From positions 1-9,652 of the forward strand of contig JAISKX010000192.1 in the NCBI GenBank assembly GCA_031260765.1: a stretch of DNA of 9,652 nt. Direction: 5' to 3'. Within the stretch, counting starts at the first letter, position 1; each line of letters opens with the position of its first letter. This stretch comes from Endomicrobium sp. (lineage in GTDB: Bacteria; Elusimicrobiota; Endomicrobiia; Endomicrobiales; Endomicrobiaceae). The notes under the pieces are model-generated. The model was not told the origin of the DNA. It saw only the letters and a program-made list of their open reading frames with translations, and did not search any database. The position numbers and the translations under genes were made by a program. Below are positions 1 to 6,522 of the stretch, in pieces.

Positions 1-1
1 T

Positions 2-133
2 TTAGAGATAATCCCAGATGAAGAACAAACGGAAGATGTCCCAGAATTACCGTTTGAGAAAAAAGCGAAAGAAACAGAGAAAGAAGTAAATAAAGAAGCC
101 TCAGAAAAAGAAGAGATTGCAGAGGAACAATAG
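2..133 (+). CDS. C-terminal end of an unidentified protein (partial, 5' end outside window)
   Basis: An open frame enters from the left edge and runs 43 codons to TAG at 131-133. The visible residues start LEIIPDEEQTEDVPELPFEK and continue as a lysine/glutamate-rich stretch ending EEIAEEQ. This is a low-complexity, highly charged tail of the kind often found as a disordered extension, so it gives no family assignment. The frame has no stops, has strongly biased composition and stops just before a non-coding gap, which supports a real gene end. It could belong to galT's operon or to a separate upstream unit. ftsE, missing from its usual place next to ftsX, could in principle be upstream, but nothing in this tail identifies it as FtsE. 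Confidence 0.6.
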   Translation, partial: LEIIPDEEQTEDVPELPFEKKAKETEKEVNKEASEKEEIAEEQ

Positions 134-179
134 GATAATTAGGATGAGCGCTTGTCATTCTGCATTGTTGTTGTCTGTC

Positions 180-201
180 ATTCTGCGCGAAGTCGCAGAA
201 T
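180..201. repeat. Small perfect hairpin in the gap before galT
   Basis: ATTCTGCG (180-187) and CGCAGAAT (194-201) form an 8-bp perfect stem around the 6-nt loop CGAAGT. The flanking word TGTCATTCTG occurs at 153-162 and again at 176-185, so the left arm lies in a short direct repeat. The element is followed by CTATTTTAT, which is only a poor T-tract. It could be a weak terminator for the upstream gene or a member of a dispersed GTCATTCTG-type hairpin repeat. The sequence alone does not decide. Confidence 0.5.
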
Positions 202-264
202 CTATTTTATGCAGTTCTTCAAGTCTTTGTTGTTAGCGTAGAATAGTAGTGTGTTTGTTTCAAC

Positions 265-270
265 TATAAT
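265..270 (+). promoter_or_regulatory. Possible -10 box upstream of galT
   Basis: A perfect TATAAT lies 16 nt before the galT ATG. No convincing -35 hexamer is seen 16-18 nt upstream (the position near 242-248 reads AATAGTA), and there is no extended TG. A start about 7 nt downstream would fall in or beside the AAAAGGA ribosome binding site, leaving almost no leader. In AT-rich DNA this may be chance. Confidence 0.25.
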
Positions 271-286
271 TTAAAAGGATACATAT

Positions 287-1288
287 ATGTCTGAGTTTAG
301 AAGAAATCCTGTCTTTGGAAATTGGATAATTATTGATACGGAAAGAAATTTCAGCCAAGAAAAGCATTCTGTGGAAAATGGTGTTGAAAAATCGGATACT
401 GCCTATTGCCCATTTTGTCCCGGCAATGAGTCTATGACAAAGCCTGAGATTTTAGCTTTCAGCAATAATCCTCATAGATATCCAAATACGGGCGATTGGA
501 AATTGAGAGTAGTCCCAAACAATAAGCCGATTTTGCAAGTGGAAAGCGCAATCAAAAGACAAGCTTACGGTATATACGATAAAATGGAAGGCGCCGGAGC
601 CCATGAAATAATTATTGAAAGTCCTCAACACGATTTGCAATTTAAAAATGCTCCATTAGAATATTATGAAAATGCCTATAAGGCGGCTATAAGCAGAGTA
701 AGGGATTTAAGAAATGATATTAGGTTTGAACATATATTTTATATGAAGAAATACGGCTCTCACGGCAATTATCCGATAGGCTCTCATCCTCATTCTCAAA
801 TAATTGCTTTGCCCATAGTTCCAAAACAAGTAAATGAAGAGCTTGACGGAGCGCTAAGATATTTTAATTATAAGGAGAGATGTGTTTTTTGCGATATTAT
901 TTTGCAGGAAATTGACGATGGAATAAGAATTATTGCTGAAAATGAATCTTTCATAGCTCTTTGTCCCTATGCTTCAAGATATCCTTTTGAAGTTCGGATA
1001 ATGCCCAAAACTCATAAAAGCGATTTTGATTTGATTTCTGATGCAGAGATGTCGGCGCTGGCTAATATAACAAAAACAGTTCAGACTAAATACTCTCTTG
1101 TGCTTGACGATTGTCCCGGAACTATTCTTGTGCATACAGCTCCTTTAAAGAAAAGAAATCTCTCATATTATCATTGGTATTTAGAAATTATCCCAGAAAT
1201 TGCCGTTCTGGGAAATATAGATAAAGGGACAGGCTTATTTGTAAATCCAATATTCCCAGAAGACGCGGCAAAACACCTTAAAGGATAG
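287..1288 (+). CDS. galT: Galactose-1-phosphate uridylyltransferase family protein (GalT, HIT superfamily)
   Basis: This 333-residue protein should transfer UMP between UDP-glucose and galactose-1-phosphate (Leloir pathway, cytoplasm). The N-terminal block (RRNPVFGNWIIIDTER) leads to a zinc-type C-x2-C pair, C41-P-F-C44, followed by PGNE. The catalytic HxHxQ motif is H167-P-H169-S-Q171; in GalT the second histidine carries the UMP. The C-terminal HIT-like half starts at a second cysteine pair (RCVFCDII) and ends with a typical HWYLEIIPE...GTGLFVNP block. Length fits the family. The start is set by AAAAGGA at 273-279, 7 nt before ATG. The gene is followed by a GC-rich repeat and glgA. Some members of this family act on other nucleotide sugars (plant ADP-glucose phosphorylase), so proximity to glgA leaves the exact substrate open. 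Family assignment is secure; substrate is less so. Confidence 0.9.
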   Translation: MSEFRRNPVFGNWIIIDTERNFSQEKHSVENGVEKSDTAYCPFCPGNESMTKPEILAFSNNPHRYPNTGDWKLRVVPNNKPILQVESAIKRQAYGIYDKMEGAGAHEIIIESPQHDLQFKNAPLEYYENAYKAAISRVRDLRNDIRFEHIFYMKKYGSHGNYPIGSHPHSQIIALPIVPKQVNEELDGALRYFNYKERCVFCDIILQEIDDGIRIIAENESFIALCPYASRYPFEVRIMPKTHKSDFDLISDAEMSALANITKTVQTKYSLVLDDCPGTILVHTAPLKKRNLSYYHWYLEIIPEIAVLGNIDKGTGLFVNPIFPEDAAKHLKG

Positions 1289-1293
1289 AGCTT

Positions 1294-1349
1294 GTAATTC
1301 CCCTTCACTTGGGAAGGGGTGGACGCGAAGCGGACGGGGTAGCGCCGTT
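1294..1349 (+). repeat. GC-rich dispersed repeat, copy 1 (56 nt, galT-glgA gap)
   Basis: This copy begins 5 nt after the galT stop. It contains CCCCTTC (1300-1306) / GAAGGGG (1313-1319), a 7-bp stem with a 6-nt loop, then a fixed tail rich in GGACGCGAAGCGG and ending GGTAGCGCCGTT. It matches 6402-6457 at 55 of 56 positions; the only difference is G1312 versus T6420. No T-tract follows the stem, so it is not a standard terminator. Its high GC contrasts with the flanking AT-rich DNA. Confidence 0.9.
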
Positions 1350-1385
1350 AAAAGAGAAAATACGGCAGTGTGGCAATAGCAAAAC

Positions 1386-1390
1386 AGAGG
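1386..1390 (+). promoter_or_regulatory. Ribosome binding site deciding the glgA start
   Basis: AGAGG lies 5 nt before ATG 1396 and 8 nt before the immediately following ATG 1399. The upstream TTG at 1309 lies inside the dispersed repeat and has no such site, so the extension from there is rejected. Confidence 0.6.
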
Positions 1391-1395
1391 TAAAA

Positions 1396-2886
1396 ATGAT
1401 GGACAATAAATTAAATATCTTAATGGCGGCGTCTGAATGCGTGCCTTTTGTCAAAGTCGGCGGTCTTGCCGATGTGGTCGGGACATTGCCTAAATATCTA
1501 AAATCTCTCGGCAATGATGTCAGAATTATTTTGCCTAAATACCGCGCTATTGACGAGCGCAAATATAAATTAGAAACTTTGCCTTTTAGGCTTCAAGTAA
1601 ATGTCGGCAATGAAACTCATCCATTCACATTGAAACATTGTATTGCTGACGACGGCATACAAGTTTATTTTATAGAGAATATGAGATATTTCAATAGACA
1701 AGGCATTTATGGAGAGGGCGGATTGGATTATCCCGACAATAGAGATAGATACATTTTTTTCAGCAGAGCCGTTTTAGAATCTGTCAAAGCTTTGTCTTTT
1801 AGACCCGATATTATCCATTGCCACGATTGGCAGACGGCTTTAATCCCCGCATATTTAAAGACCACGCATAGAAATGACGGCTTCTTTTGGAATTCGTCTT
1901 GCGTATATACTATACACAATATAGCCTATCAAGGAGCTTTCAGCGAAGATACCGTTGAGGCGGCAGGTTTTGCCCGTATGGACTTTACTCCTGCAAAAAT
2001 TGAATATTACGGCGGAGTCAATTTTATGAAAAGCGCTATAACTTTAGCCGATAGAGTTTCCACAGTAAGCCCGACTTATGCTTTAGAAATCAAAGATTTT
2101 AACGGGCGCGGTATGGAATGGTCTTTAAATCACAGAGCTGATAAAATCTATGGAATTTTAAACGGGATAGATTATGATTATTGGAATCCGAAAATTGATA
2201 AAAATATAGCGGCAAAATTCAACAAAAAAAATATAAACGGGAAAATTCTTTGCAAACAGGATTTGCAAAAAATGTGCGGTTTTGACATAGATAAGGACGC
2301 TTATCTTTTCGGCTGCGTGTCAAGGCTTGATTGGCAAAAGGGTATAGATGTGATTATTGACGCCGTCAATCAATTAAAAGATGAAAATATGCAATTTGTT
2401 GTTTTGGGGTCGGGAGATATGAATATAAAAAGAGATTTGCAGAACTTAGCCGCTAAATATCCTAAAAAAATCGCGGCTTTCTTTGATTTTAACGAGGCTT
2501 TAGCTCATAAAATATATGCAGGCGCAGATTCATATATGATGCCTTCAAGGTTTGAGCCTTGCGGTTTAAGCCAAATGATTTCTCTTGCTTACGGCACTAT
2601 CCCCATAGTAAATAGAGTCGGCGGACTTTCAGATACCATAAAATATTACAATCACTATAGCGGCAAAGGCAATGGTTTTGTTTTCAATCTCACCTATGGC
2701 GAGAATTTCGTTCAAACTATTTTAAAGGCTCAAAAGATTTTTAAAGATAAGGCTTTGTGGAAGGTTTTAATGCAAAATGCTTTCAATTGCGATTTCGCTT
2801 GGTCTCAATCTGTTTTGGAATATCAAAAAATGTATTCGGATTTGATAAATCAAAAAAAATCCGAAACATTCTCTATACGGAGTTAA
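1396..2886 (+). CDS. glgA: Glycogen synthase (ADP-glucose starch/glycogen synthase, GT5)
   Basis: This protein of about 496 residues (E. coli GlgA is 477) should extend alpha-1,4-glucan chains from ADP-glucose in the cytoplasm. It has the two Rossmann halves of a GT-B fold. The N-terminal glucosyl-donor motif is K20-V-G-G-L, in NILMAASECVPFVKVGGLAD. The C-terminal domain carries SRLDWQKG with R310 and K315, and PSRFEPCGL with E387. All three sit at a constant offset of about +10 from E. coli R300, K305 and E377, so the active site looks intact. The start is ATG 1396 (or 1399), guided by AGAGG at 1386-1390; the longer frame from TTG 1309 would translate the dispersed repeat. The stop is only 2 nt before the ftsX ATG, and the ftsX ribosome binding site lies in the last glgA codons, so the two genes are almost certainly co-transcribed. 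The functional link to division is unexplained. Confidence 0.95.
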   Translation: MMDNKLNILMAASECVPFVKVGGLADVVGTLPKYLKSLGNDVRIILPKYRAIDERKYKLETLPFRLQVNVGNETHPFTLKHCIADDGIQVYFIENMRYFNRQGIYGEGGLDYPDNRDRYIFFSRAVLESVKALSFRPDIIHCHDWQTALIPAYLKTTHRNDGFFWNSSCVYTIHNIAYQGAFSEDTVEAAGFARMDFTPAKIEYYGGVNFMKSAITLADRVSTVSPTYALEIKDFNGRGMEWSLNHRADKIYGILNGIDYDYWNPKIDKNIAAKFNKKNINGKILCKQDLQKMCGFDIDKDAYLFGCVSRLDWQKGIDVIIDAVNQLKDENMQFVVLGSGDMNIKRDLQNLAAKYPKKIAAFFDFNEALAHKIYAGADSYMMPSRFEPCGLSQMISLAYGTIPIVNRVGGLSDTIKYYNHYSGKGNGFVFNLTYGENFVQTILKAQKIFKDKALWKVLMQNAFNCDFAWSQSVLEYQKMYSDLINQKKSETFSIRS

Positions 2887-2888
2887 GA

Positions 2889-3827
2889 ATGGAAAATAAT
2901 AATTATTTGCAAAATCAAAATGGACGCGGCGCTCTCAATCCGCAAGAAAATACGCCGTCTGCGCAGCAACAGCCGCCTCGCAATGGGCAGGATTCTTTTG
3001 CTCAAAATCAAAATATAAATGGAGCGCCGAATCTGCAAGAAAATGCGCCGTCTGCTCAGCAACAGCCGCCGCGCCGCCCAAGGTATAATCAACCATTATT
3101 TGTTCAGACCCATGGCGCAAAAAAGTTGATTAAATTTGTGGTCTTAGCTTTGTTTTCAGCCTTTTCCGTTCTGCTTGCGAATCATTATTATTATTTACAA
3201 AACTATGCTTTAAATCTATCCAGCGATATAAATATAGTCGTGTTTATAGACAAAGCCTCAAAAGACGACGCTGTAATTTGCGACGCCATAGAGGCTTTAG
3301 GTCTTGTGACTATAGACGAATATGTCAATTCCAAAGATGTTTATGCGAGAGCGGTTGAAGCAAATCCATTTTTAAAAGATGTAGTTGTTCCCGGGTCTGA
3401 GAATTCCTTTCAATCCTATGTAAAAGTCTCTCCAAAAGAATTGCCTACGGAAGATTATATGGCTGATTTGAGAAATGAACTCTATAAAATTGACAATATA
3501 GACGATGTGATATTTGATGTTTCTCTGTTTAAACATTATGCTCAAATAAAAGCATCTGCGCTCTTTTATCAATTTGCGTCTATAGTTTTTGCCGCCTCTA
3601 TTTTTGTATTGCTTCTGTTTAATATACTTATAGGTATTACGGCGAAAGAAGAAAGAATGCGTAATATTTTATCGCGTTTTATCGCCTATATGTTTTCAGC
3701 TACGGCGGGTTTTCTTATTATATGGACTGTGTGTTTGTTTTACAATTATCCCTTATTGCTCGGTCAAGAAGCTATTTTTATCATTATTCCTTTGACTGCG
3801 TCTCTTGGGATTCTTTATAAGGACTAA
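2889..3827 (+). CDS. ftsX: Divergent FtsX-like cell-division membrane protein with a Q/N/P-rich N-terminal tail
   Basis: This is a 312-residue membrane protein with FtsX topology: a cytoplasmic N-terminus (1-80), TM1 (about 82-99), an extracytoplasmic domain (100-222), then TM2 (225-250), TM3 (264-285) and TM4 (288-309). The outer domain begins SSDINIVVFIDKASKDDA, resembling the FtsX pattern of a beta strand followed by a short pairing helix. FtsX normally pairs with the ATPase FtsE and relays ATP-driven changes to EnvC-type hydrolase activators; an EnvC homologue follows directly. The cytoplasmic loop after TM2, usually conserved (REEIEIMKLVGA-like), is short and altered here (KEERMRNILSRF). 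The N-terminus holds a 24-residue duplication. ATG 2889 is preferred over an upstream in-frame ATG at 2757 inside glgA because GGAG (2879-2882) lies 6 nt before it. The name rests on topology plus neighbours; a generic FtsX/permease-like protein is the alternative. Confidence 0.7.
   Translation: MENNNYLQNQNGRGALNPQENTPSAQQQPPRNGQDSFAQNQNINGAPNLQENAPSAQQQPPRRPRYNQPLFVQTHGAKKLIKFVVLALFSAFSVLLANHYYYLQNYALNLSSDINIVVFIDKASKDDAVICDAIEALGLVTIDEYVNSKDVYARAVEANPFLKDVVVPGSENSFQSYVKVSPKELPTEDYMADLRNELYKIDNIDDVIFDVSLFKHYAQIKASALFYQFASIVFAASIFVLLLFNILIGITAKEERMRNILSRFIAYMFSATAGFLIIWTVCLFYNYPLLLGQEAIFIIIPLTASLGILYKD
2910..3074 (+). repeat. In-frame direct repeat in the ftsX N-terminal tail (2 x 72 nt)
   Basis: Two 72-nt units, 2910-2981 and 3003-3074, are separated by 21 nt (period 93 nt). 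They encode residues 8-31 and 39-62 of the FtsX-like protein, both following the pattern QNQN...GA.N.QEN.PSAQQQPPR. The units differ at scattered sites but keep frame exactly, which indicates a segmental duplication under protein-level constraint. The encoded tail is predicted to be disordered. Confidence 0.85.
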
Positions 3828-3828
3828 A

Positions 3829-5052
3829 ATGTTTAAGTATAGTTTGAAAATCAAAGCCTATGCGCTTACTTTAATTTTGCTATTTACAGCCTGTCTTTTT
3901 GCGTCCGCTCAGCAAAACGATATGAAACAGCAGACCAATAGGCTCTCCAATATAGAGAGAAATTTAAAACAAAAGCAGGCTGAACAAATTAAATTATTAA
4001 GAGCGGAAAGAACGGTGCGTAGAGATTTGGAATTTTTAAACGACGCCATAAAAAAGACGGAAAAAAGGCTTCAAGATTTGTCTGATGATATTAAAAATGC
4101 CGAACAGAATTTATCCAAAGCTTCAAGAAATTATAATGATGCTTCTAAAAGCGCCAATCTTTGGAATCAGACAATCCTTGACGATATATGGCTCTTTAAT
4201 AAGATGGCTATTGTAAATAGATATGAGAGAAATCCCGTTGAATATAAAATAAGAGAAAACGCCATCAAGGCTAAGAAAAACAAATTTGACGGCGAACAAA
4301 AGAGAGCTGATTCTTCATCTTCCGATATGTCTAAATGGCAGAAGACTAAGAATGATTTGGCAGTATTAAGAGATAAAGAGAGCAAACTCGTAAATGAGAG
4401 GAAGAATTTAACTGCGGAAAAAAACAAACTTCTTAAAAGCACTTCAAGCCAAAGACTTAAAGCCGAACGCGAAATTCAGGAATTAAAAGAAAGCGCAGCC
4501 GCTTTGCAGAAAGTGATGCAGAATTTAGTCCAAGAAAGCAAGAGAAAAGAGCAGCAGAGAATTAGAGAAGAACAAAAAAAGCAAGCCGTATCCGTAAGAG
4601 CGCCTCAGCCTGAAACTTCTTTAAGACCGCGCGCTGAGATAAGCAAAGCCAGAACACAAGCTGATTCAAAAAAGAGGAGGACGATTTCTCCTCCCGTAAG
4701 CGGAAGAGTTATTTTGCATTTTGGAAAGAATCAGCACGATGAACTTGATACTTTTGTAATAAGCAATGGAATAAAGTTAAAAGCGGATAATGGAGCCGCA
4801 GTCAGAAGCGTAGAGCCGGGAGCAGTCGTATATTTGGGGCAATTCCGCTCTTACGGCAATGTTGTGATAATAGACCATAATGGTTTCTTTGCAGTATATG
4901 GTCAATTGAACAAGATATTTGTAAAAGATAATCAAAGCGTAAAAAGAGGCGATACCATAGGACAGTTAGGCTCAGGCGACAATAGCGTCCTATATTTTGA
5001 AATAAGACGCGACAATGTCCCCGACAACCCAATGCTCTGGTTTAAAAGGTAG
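3829..5052 (+). CDS. envC: EnvC-like murein hydrolase activator (coiled coil plus degenerate LytM/M23 domain)
   Basis: This 407-residue exported protein starts with a signal peptide (residues 1-27, hydrophobic core ALTLILLFTACLF, likely cut after ASA). Long charged coiled-coil segments follow (about 30-110 and 145-255), then a basic/proline linker, then a LytM/M23-type domain (about 287-407). The domain keeps the fold but lacks catalytic zinc ligands: the usual YGHL is Y357-G-Q-L, and the usual LHFE is L388-Y-F-E. The ending LYFEIRRDNVPDNPMLWF closely resembles E. coli EnvC. EnvC-type proteins do not cut peptidoglycan; they activate amidases at the septum under FtsEX control. The gene starts 1 nt after ftsX, with AAGGA (3819-3823) 5 nt before ATG 3829, so the two are translationally tight. 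An in-frame ATG at 3805 inside ftsX is less likely. A lipoprotein reading (LFTAC) is possible but has an unfavourable F. Confidence 0.88.
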   Translation: MFKYSLKIKAYALTLILLFTACLFASAQQNDMKQQTNRLSNIERNLKQKQAEQIKLLRAERTVRRDLEFLNDAIKKTEKRLQDLSDDIKNAEQNLSKASRNYNDASKSANLWNQTILDDIWLFNKMAIVNRYERNPVEYKIRENAIKAKKNKFDGEQKRADSSSSDMSKWQKTKNDLAVLRDKESKLVNERKNLTAEKNKLLKSTSSQRLKAEREIQELKESAAALQKVMQNLVQESKRKEQQRIREEQKKQAVSVRAPQPETSLRPRAEISKARTQADSKKRRTISPPVSGRVILHFGKNQHDELDTFVISNGIKLKADNGAAVRSVEPGAVVYLGQFRSYGNVVIIDHNGFFAVYGQLNKIFVKDNQSVKRGDTIGQLGSGDNSVLYFEIRRDNVPDNPMLWFKR

Positions 5053-5085
5053 TAGGGATAGGGAGTAAAAAACGGAGAAATTAAA

Positions 5086-6399
5086 ATGAAATTAAAAAAG
5101 TTTTTTGTTATCACATTAGTTTTATTCTTTTTCACAGGTCAATCTGCTTTCAGCGCGGACGCCACCTATGAAAAATTGAAAATAATGATAGATGTCATGG
5201 AAATCATCAAAAATAGTTATGTTGATGAAAAAGACACAAAAGATATGGCTGCCGGGGCAATAAGAGGAGTCGTTAGCACTCTTGACCCATTCTCTCAATA
5301 TATGGAAGAAAAAGCCTATAAAGATATGAAAGAAGAAACAGCCGGCGAATTTAGTGGCATAGGCATAAGAATAATGTCAAAAAACGACTTTATTACAGTT
5401 GTGTCTCCCATTCAGGAAACGCCCGCATATAAAGCGGGTATGCTTCCGGGCGACAGAATTATAAAAATCAACGGGAAAAATGCCGTAAAGATGAATCAAG
5501 AAGAAGCCGTAAAAATGATGAAAGGCAAACCTGGCACAAAGGTGACTATTACAGTGTCAAGAGATAATGTCATAGACCCGATAGAATTTGTTTTAAAAAG
5601 AGACAAAATCAAAATAGAAACAGTCAGAAGCATATTGTTGGACGGCGATATAGCTTATGTCAGGCTTACAGAATTCAATGCAAAAAGCGCGCAAGATGTT
5701 GAGGATGCTTTTGATAAGCTTGTAAAACAAGGCGCAAAAGGTTTTATTTTTGATTTGAGAAATAATCCCGGCGGGCTTTTGGATTCCGCCATAGACATAA
5801 TAAGTTTGTTTAAGAAAGATAAAGTTTTGGCTCTCACTACAAAAGGCAGAAATGAGAGTATGAAAAGAGAATATTTCACAAATGGCAGAGCTAAATTTGA
5901 GAAAATACCTATTATTATTTTAGTCAACAGAGGCTCAGCCTCAGCCTCAGAAATAGTGACGGGCGCTATGCAGGATTTCAAGCGGGCTTTGATAATGGGG
6001 GCAAACACTTTCGGCAAAGGCAGCGTTCAGACTATACTTCCTCTCTCGGACGGGACGGCTTTAAGGTTGACAATAGCCAAATATTATTTGCCTTCCGGCA
6101 GACCTATAACAAGAGCGGAAGGCTCTAATGATAAAAACGGCGTTACGCCCGATATAGAATTCAAATTGACCATTGAAGACGAAATAAAACTCTATATTCA
6201 ATCAGATTTAATTCTTGAAAAATACAAAAAAGGCGCAGTCAAAACCGAAATTGCAAAGAGTTCAGCCGCAGTCTCAAAAAGTTCCGATACAGCCGTCAAA
6301 GACGCCAAAAAAGACGATATTGAAGACATAGTTTTAGCCGAAGCCATAAAAATAATGAAAGACAATAAAGTAGAAGAAAAAATCAAATCCAAAAAGTAG
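5086..6399 (+). CDS. ctpA: C-terminal processing protease, S41 family (CtpA/Prc)
   Basis: This 437-residue periplasmic serine protease cleaves protein C-termini. A signal peptide spans residues 1-24 (FFVITLVLFFFTGQSAFSA). A helical N-terminal part with a DPFSQYM block is followed by a PDZ domain (about 90-172, GIGIRI loop, PGDRIIKING). The protease core has the Ser-Lys-Gln set: S286 in GSASASE, K311 in TFGKGSVQ and Q315. The S-to-K spacing of 25 matches E. coli Prc (S430/K455). The protein ends in a lysine-rich, probably disordered tail. Its start has GGAG at 5074-5077, 8 nt upstream, and it lies 33 nt after envC. An S41 protease after ftsX-envC is a recurrent bacterial arrangement, suggesting a role in controlling septal peptidoglycan enzymes; the substrate is not known from sequence. 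The gene appears intact. Confidence 0.95.
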   Translation: MKLKKFFVITLVLFFFTGQSAFSADATYEKLKIMIDVMEIIKNSYVDEKDTKDMAAGAIRGVVSTLDPFSQYMEEKAYKDMKEETAGEFSGIGIRIMSKNDFITVVSPIQETPAYKAGMLPGDRIIKINGKNAVKMNQEEAVKMMKGKPGTKVTITVSRDNVIDPIEFVLKRDKIKIETVRSILLDGDIAYVRLTEFNAKSAQDVEDAFDKLVKQGAKGFIFDLRNNPGGLLDSAIDIISLFKKDKVLALTTKGRNESMKREYFTNGRAKFEKIPIIILVNRGSASASEIVTGAMQDFKRALIMGANTFGKGSVQTILPLSDGTALRLTIAKYYLPSGRPITRAEGSNDKNGVTPDIEFKLTIEDEIKLYIQSDLILEKYKKGAVKTEIAKSSAAVSKSSDTAVKDAKKDDIEDIVLAEAIKIMKDNKVEEKIKSKK

Positions 6400-6401
6400 C
6401 C

Positions 6402-6457
6402 GTAATTCCCCTTCACTTGTGAAGGGGTGGACGCGAAGCGGACGGGGTAGCGCCGTT
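6402..6457 (+). repeat. GC-rich dispersed repeat, copy 2 (56 nt, after ctpA)
   Basis: This copy starts 2 nt after the ctpA stop and is 55/56 identical to 1294-1349, in the same orientation. CCCCTTCAC (6408-6416) and GTGAAGGGG (6419-6427) are fully complementary, giving a stem of 8 bp with a CTTG loop, longer than in copy 1. It is followed by the fixed GC-rich tail rather than a T-run, so read-through to the next gene is expected. Confidence 0.9.
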
Positions 6458-6522
6458 GGGTTTATTGCGCAAGTTTTGTTGATAGCGATTGATAAAATTT
6501 TCAGCGTATTAAAGAGGATTCC

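Noticed and set aside
1300..1319. Intrinsic terminator after galT (and likewise 6408-6427 after ctpA)
   Set aside because: The stems are GC-rich but are followed by GC-rich sequence rather than a T-run.
1309..1395. 29-codon N-terminal extension of GlgA from TTG 1309
   Set aside because: It translates the dispersed repeat (GRGGREADGVAP), has no ribosome binding site, and GlgA homology starts just after ATG 1396/1399, which has AGAGG upstream.
2757..2888. 44-codon upstream extension of ftsX starting inside glgA
   Set aside because: It overlaps conserved glgA coding sequence in another frame, and ATG 2889 has a well-placed GGAG.
3805..3828. Earlier start of the EnvC-like gene
   Set aside because: ATG 3829 has AAGGA at 5-nt spacing and gives a proper signal peptide; the earlier ATG lies inside ftsX and adds eight residues before it.
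5655..6017. 120-codon open frame on the minus strand within ctpA
   Set aside because: It lies wholly opposite the conserved protease core, has no recognisable product, and is explained as a shadow of the coding strand.
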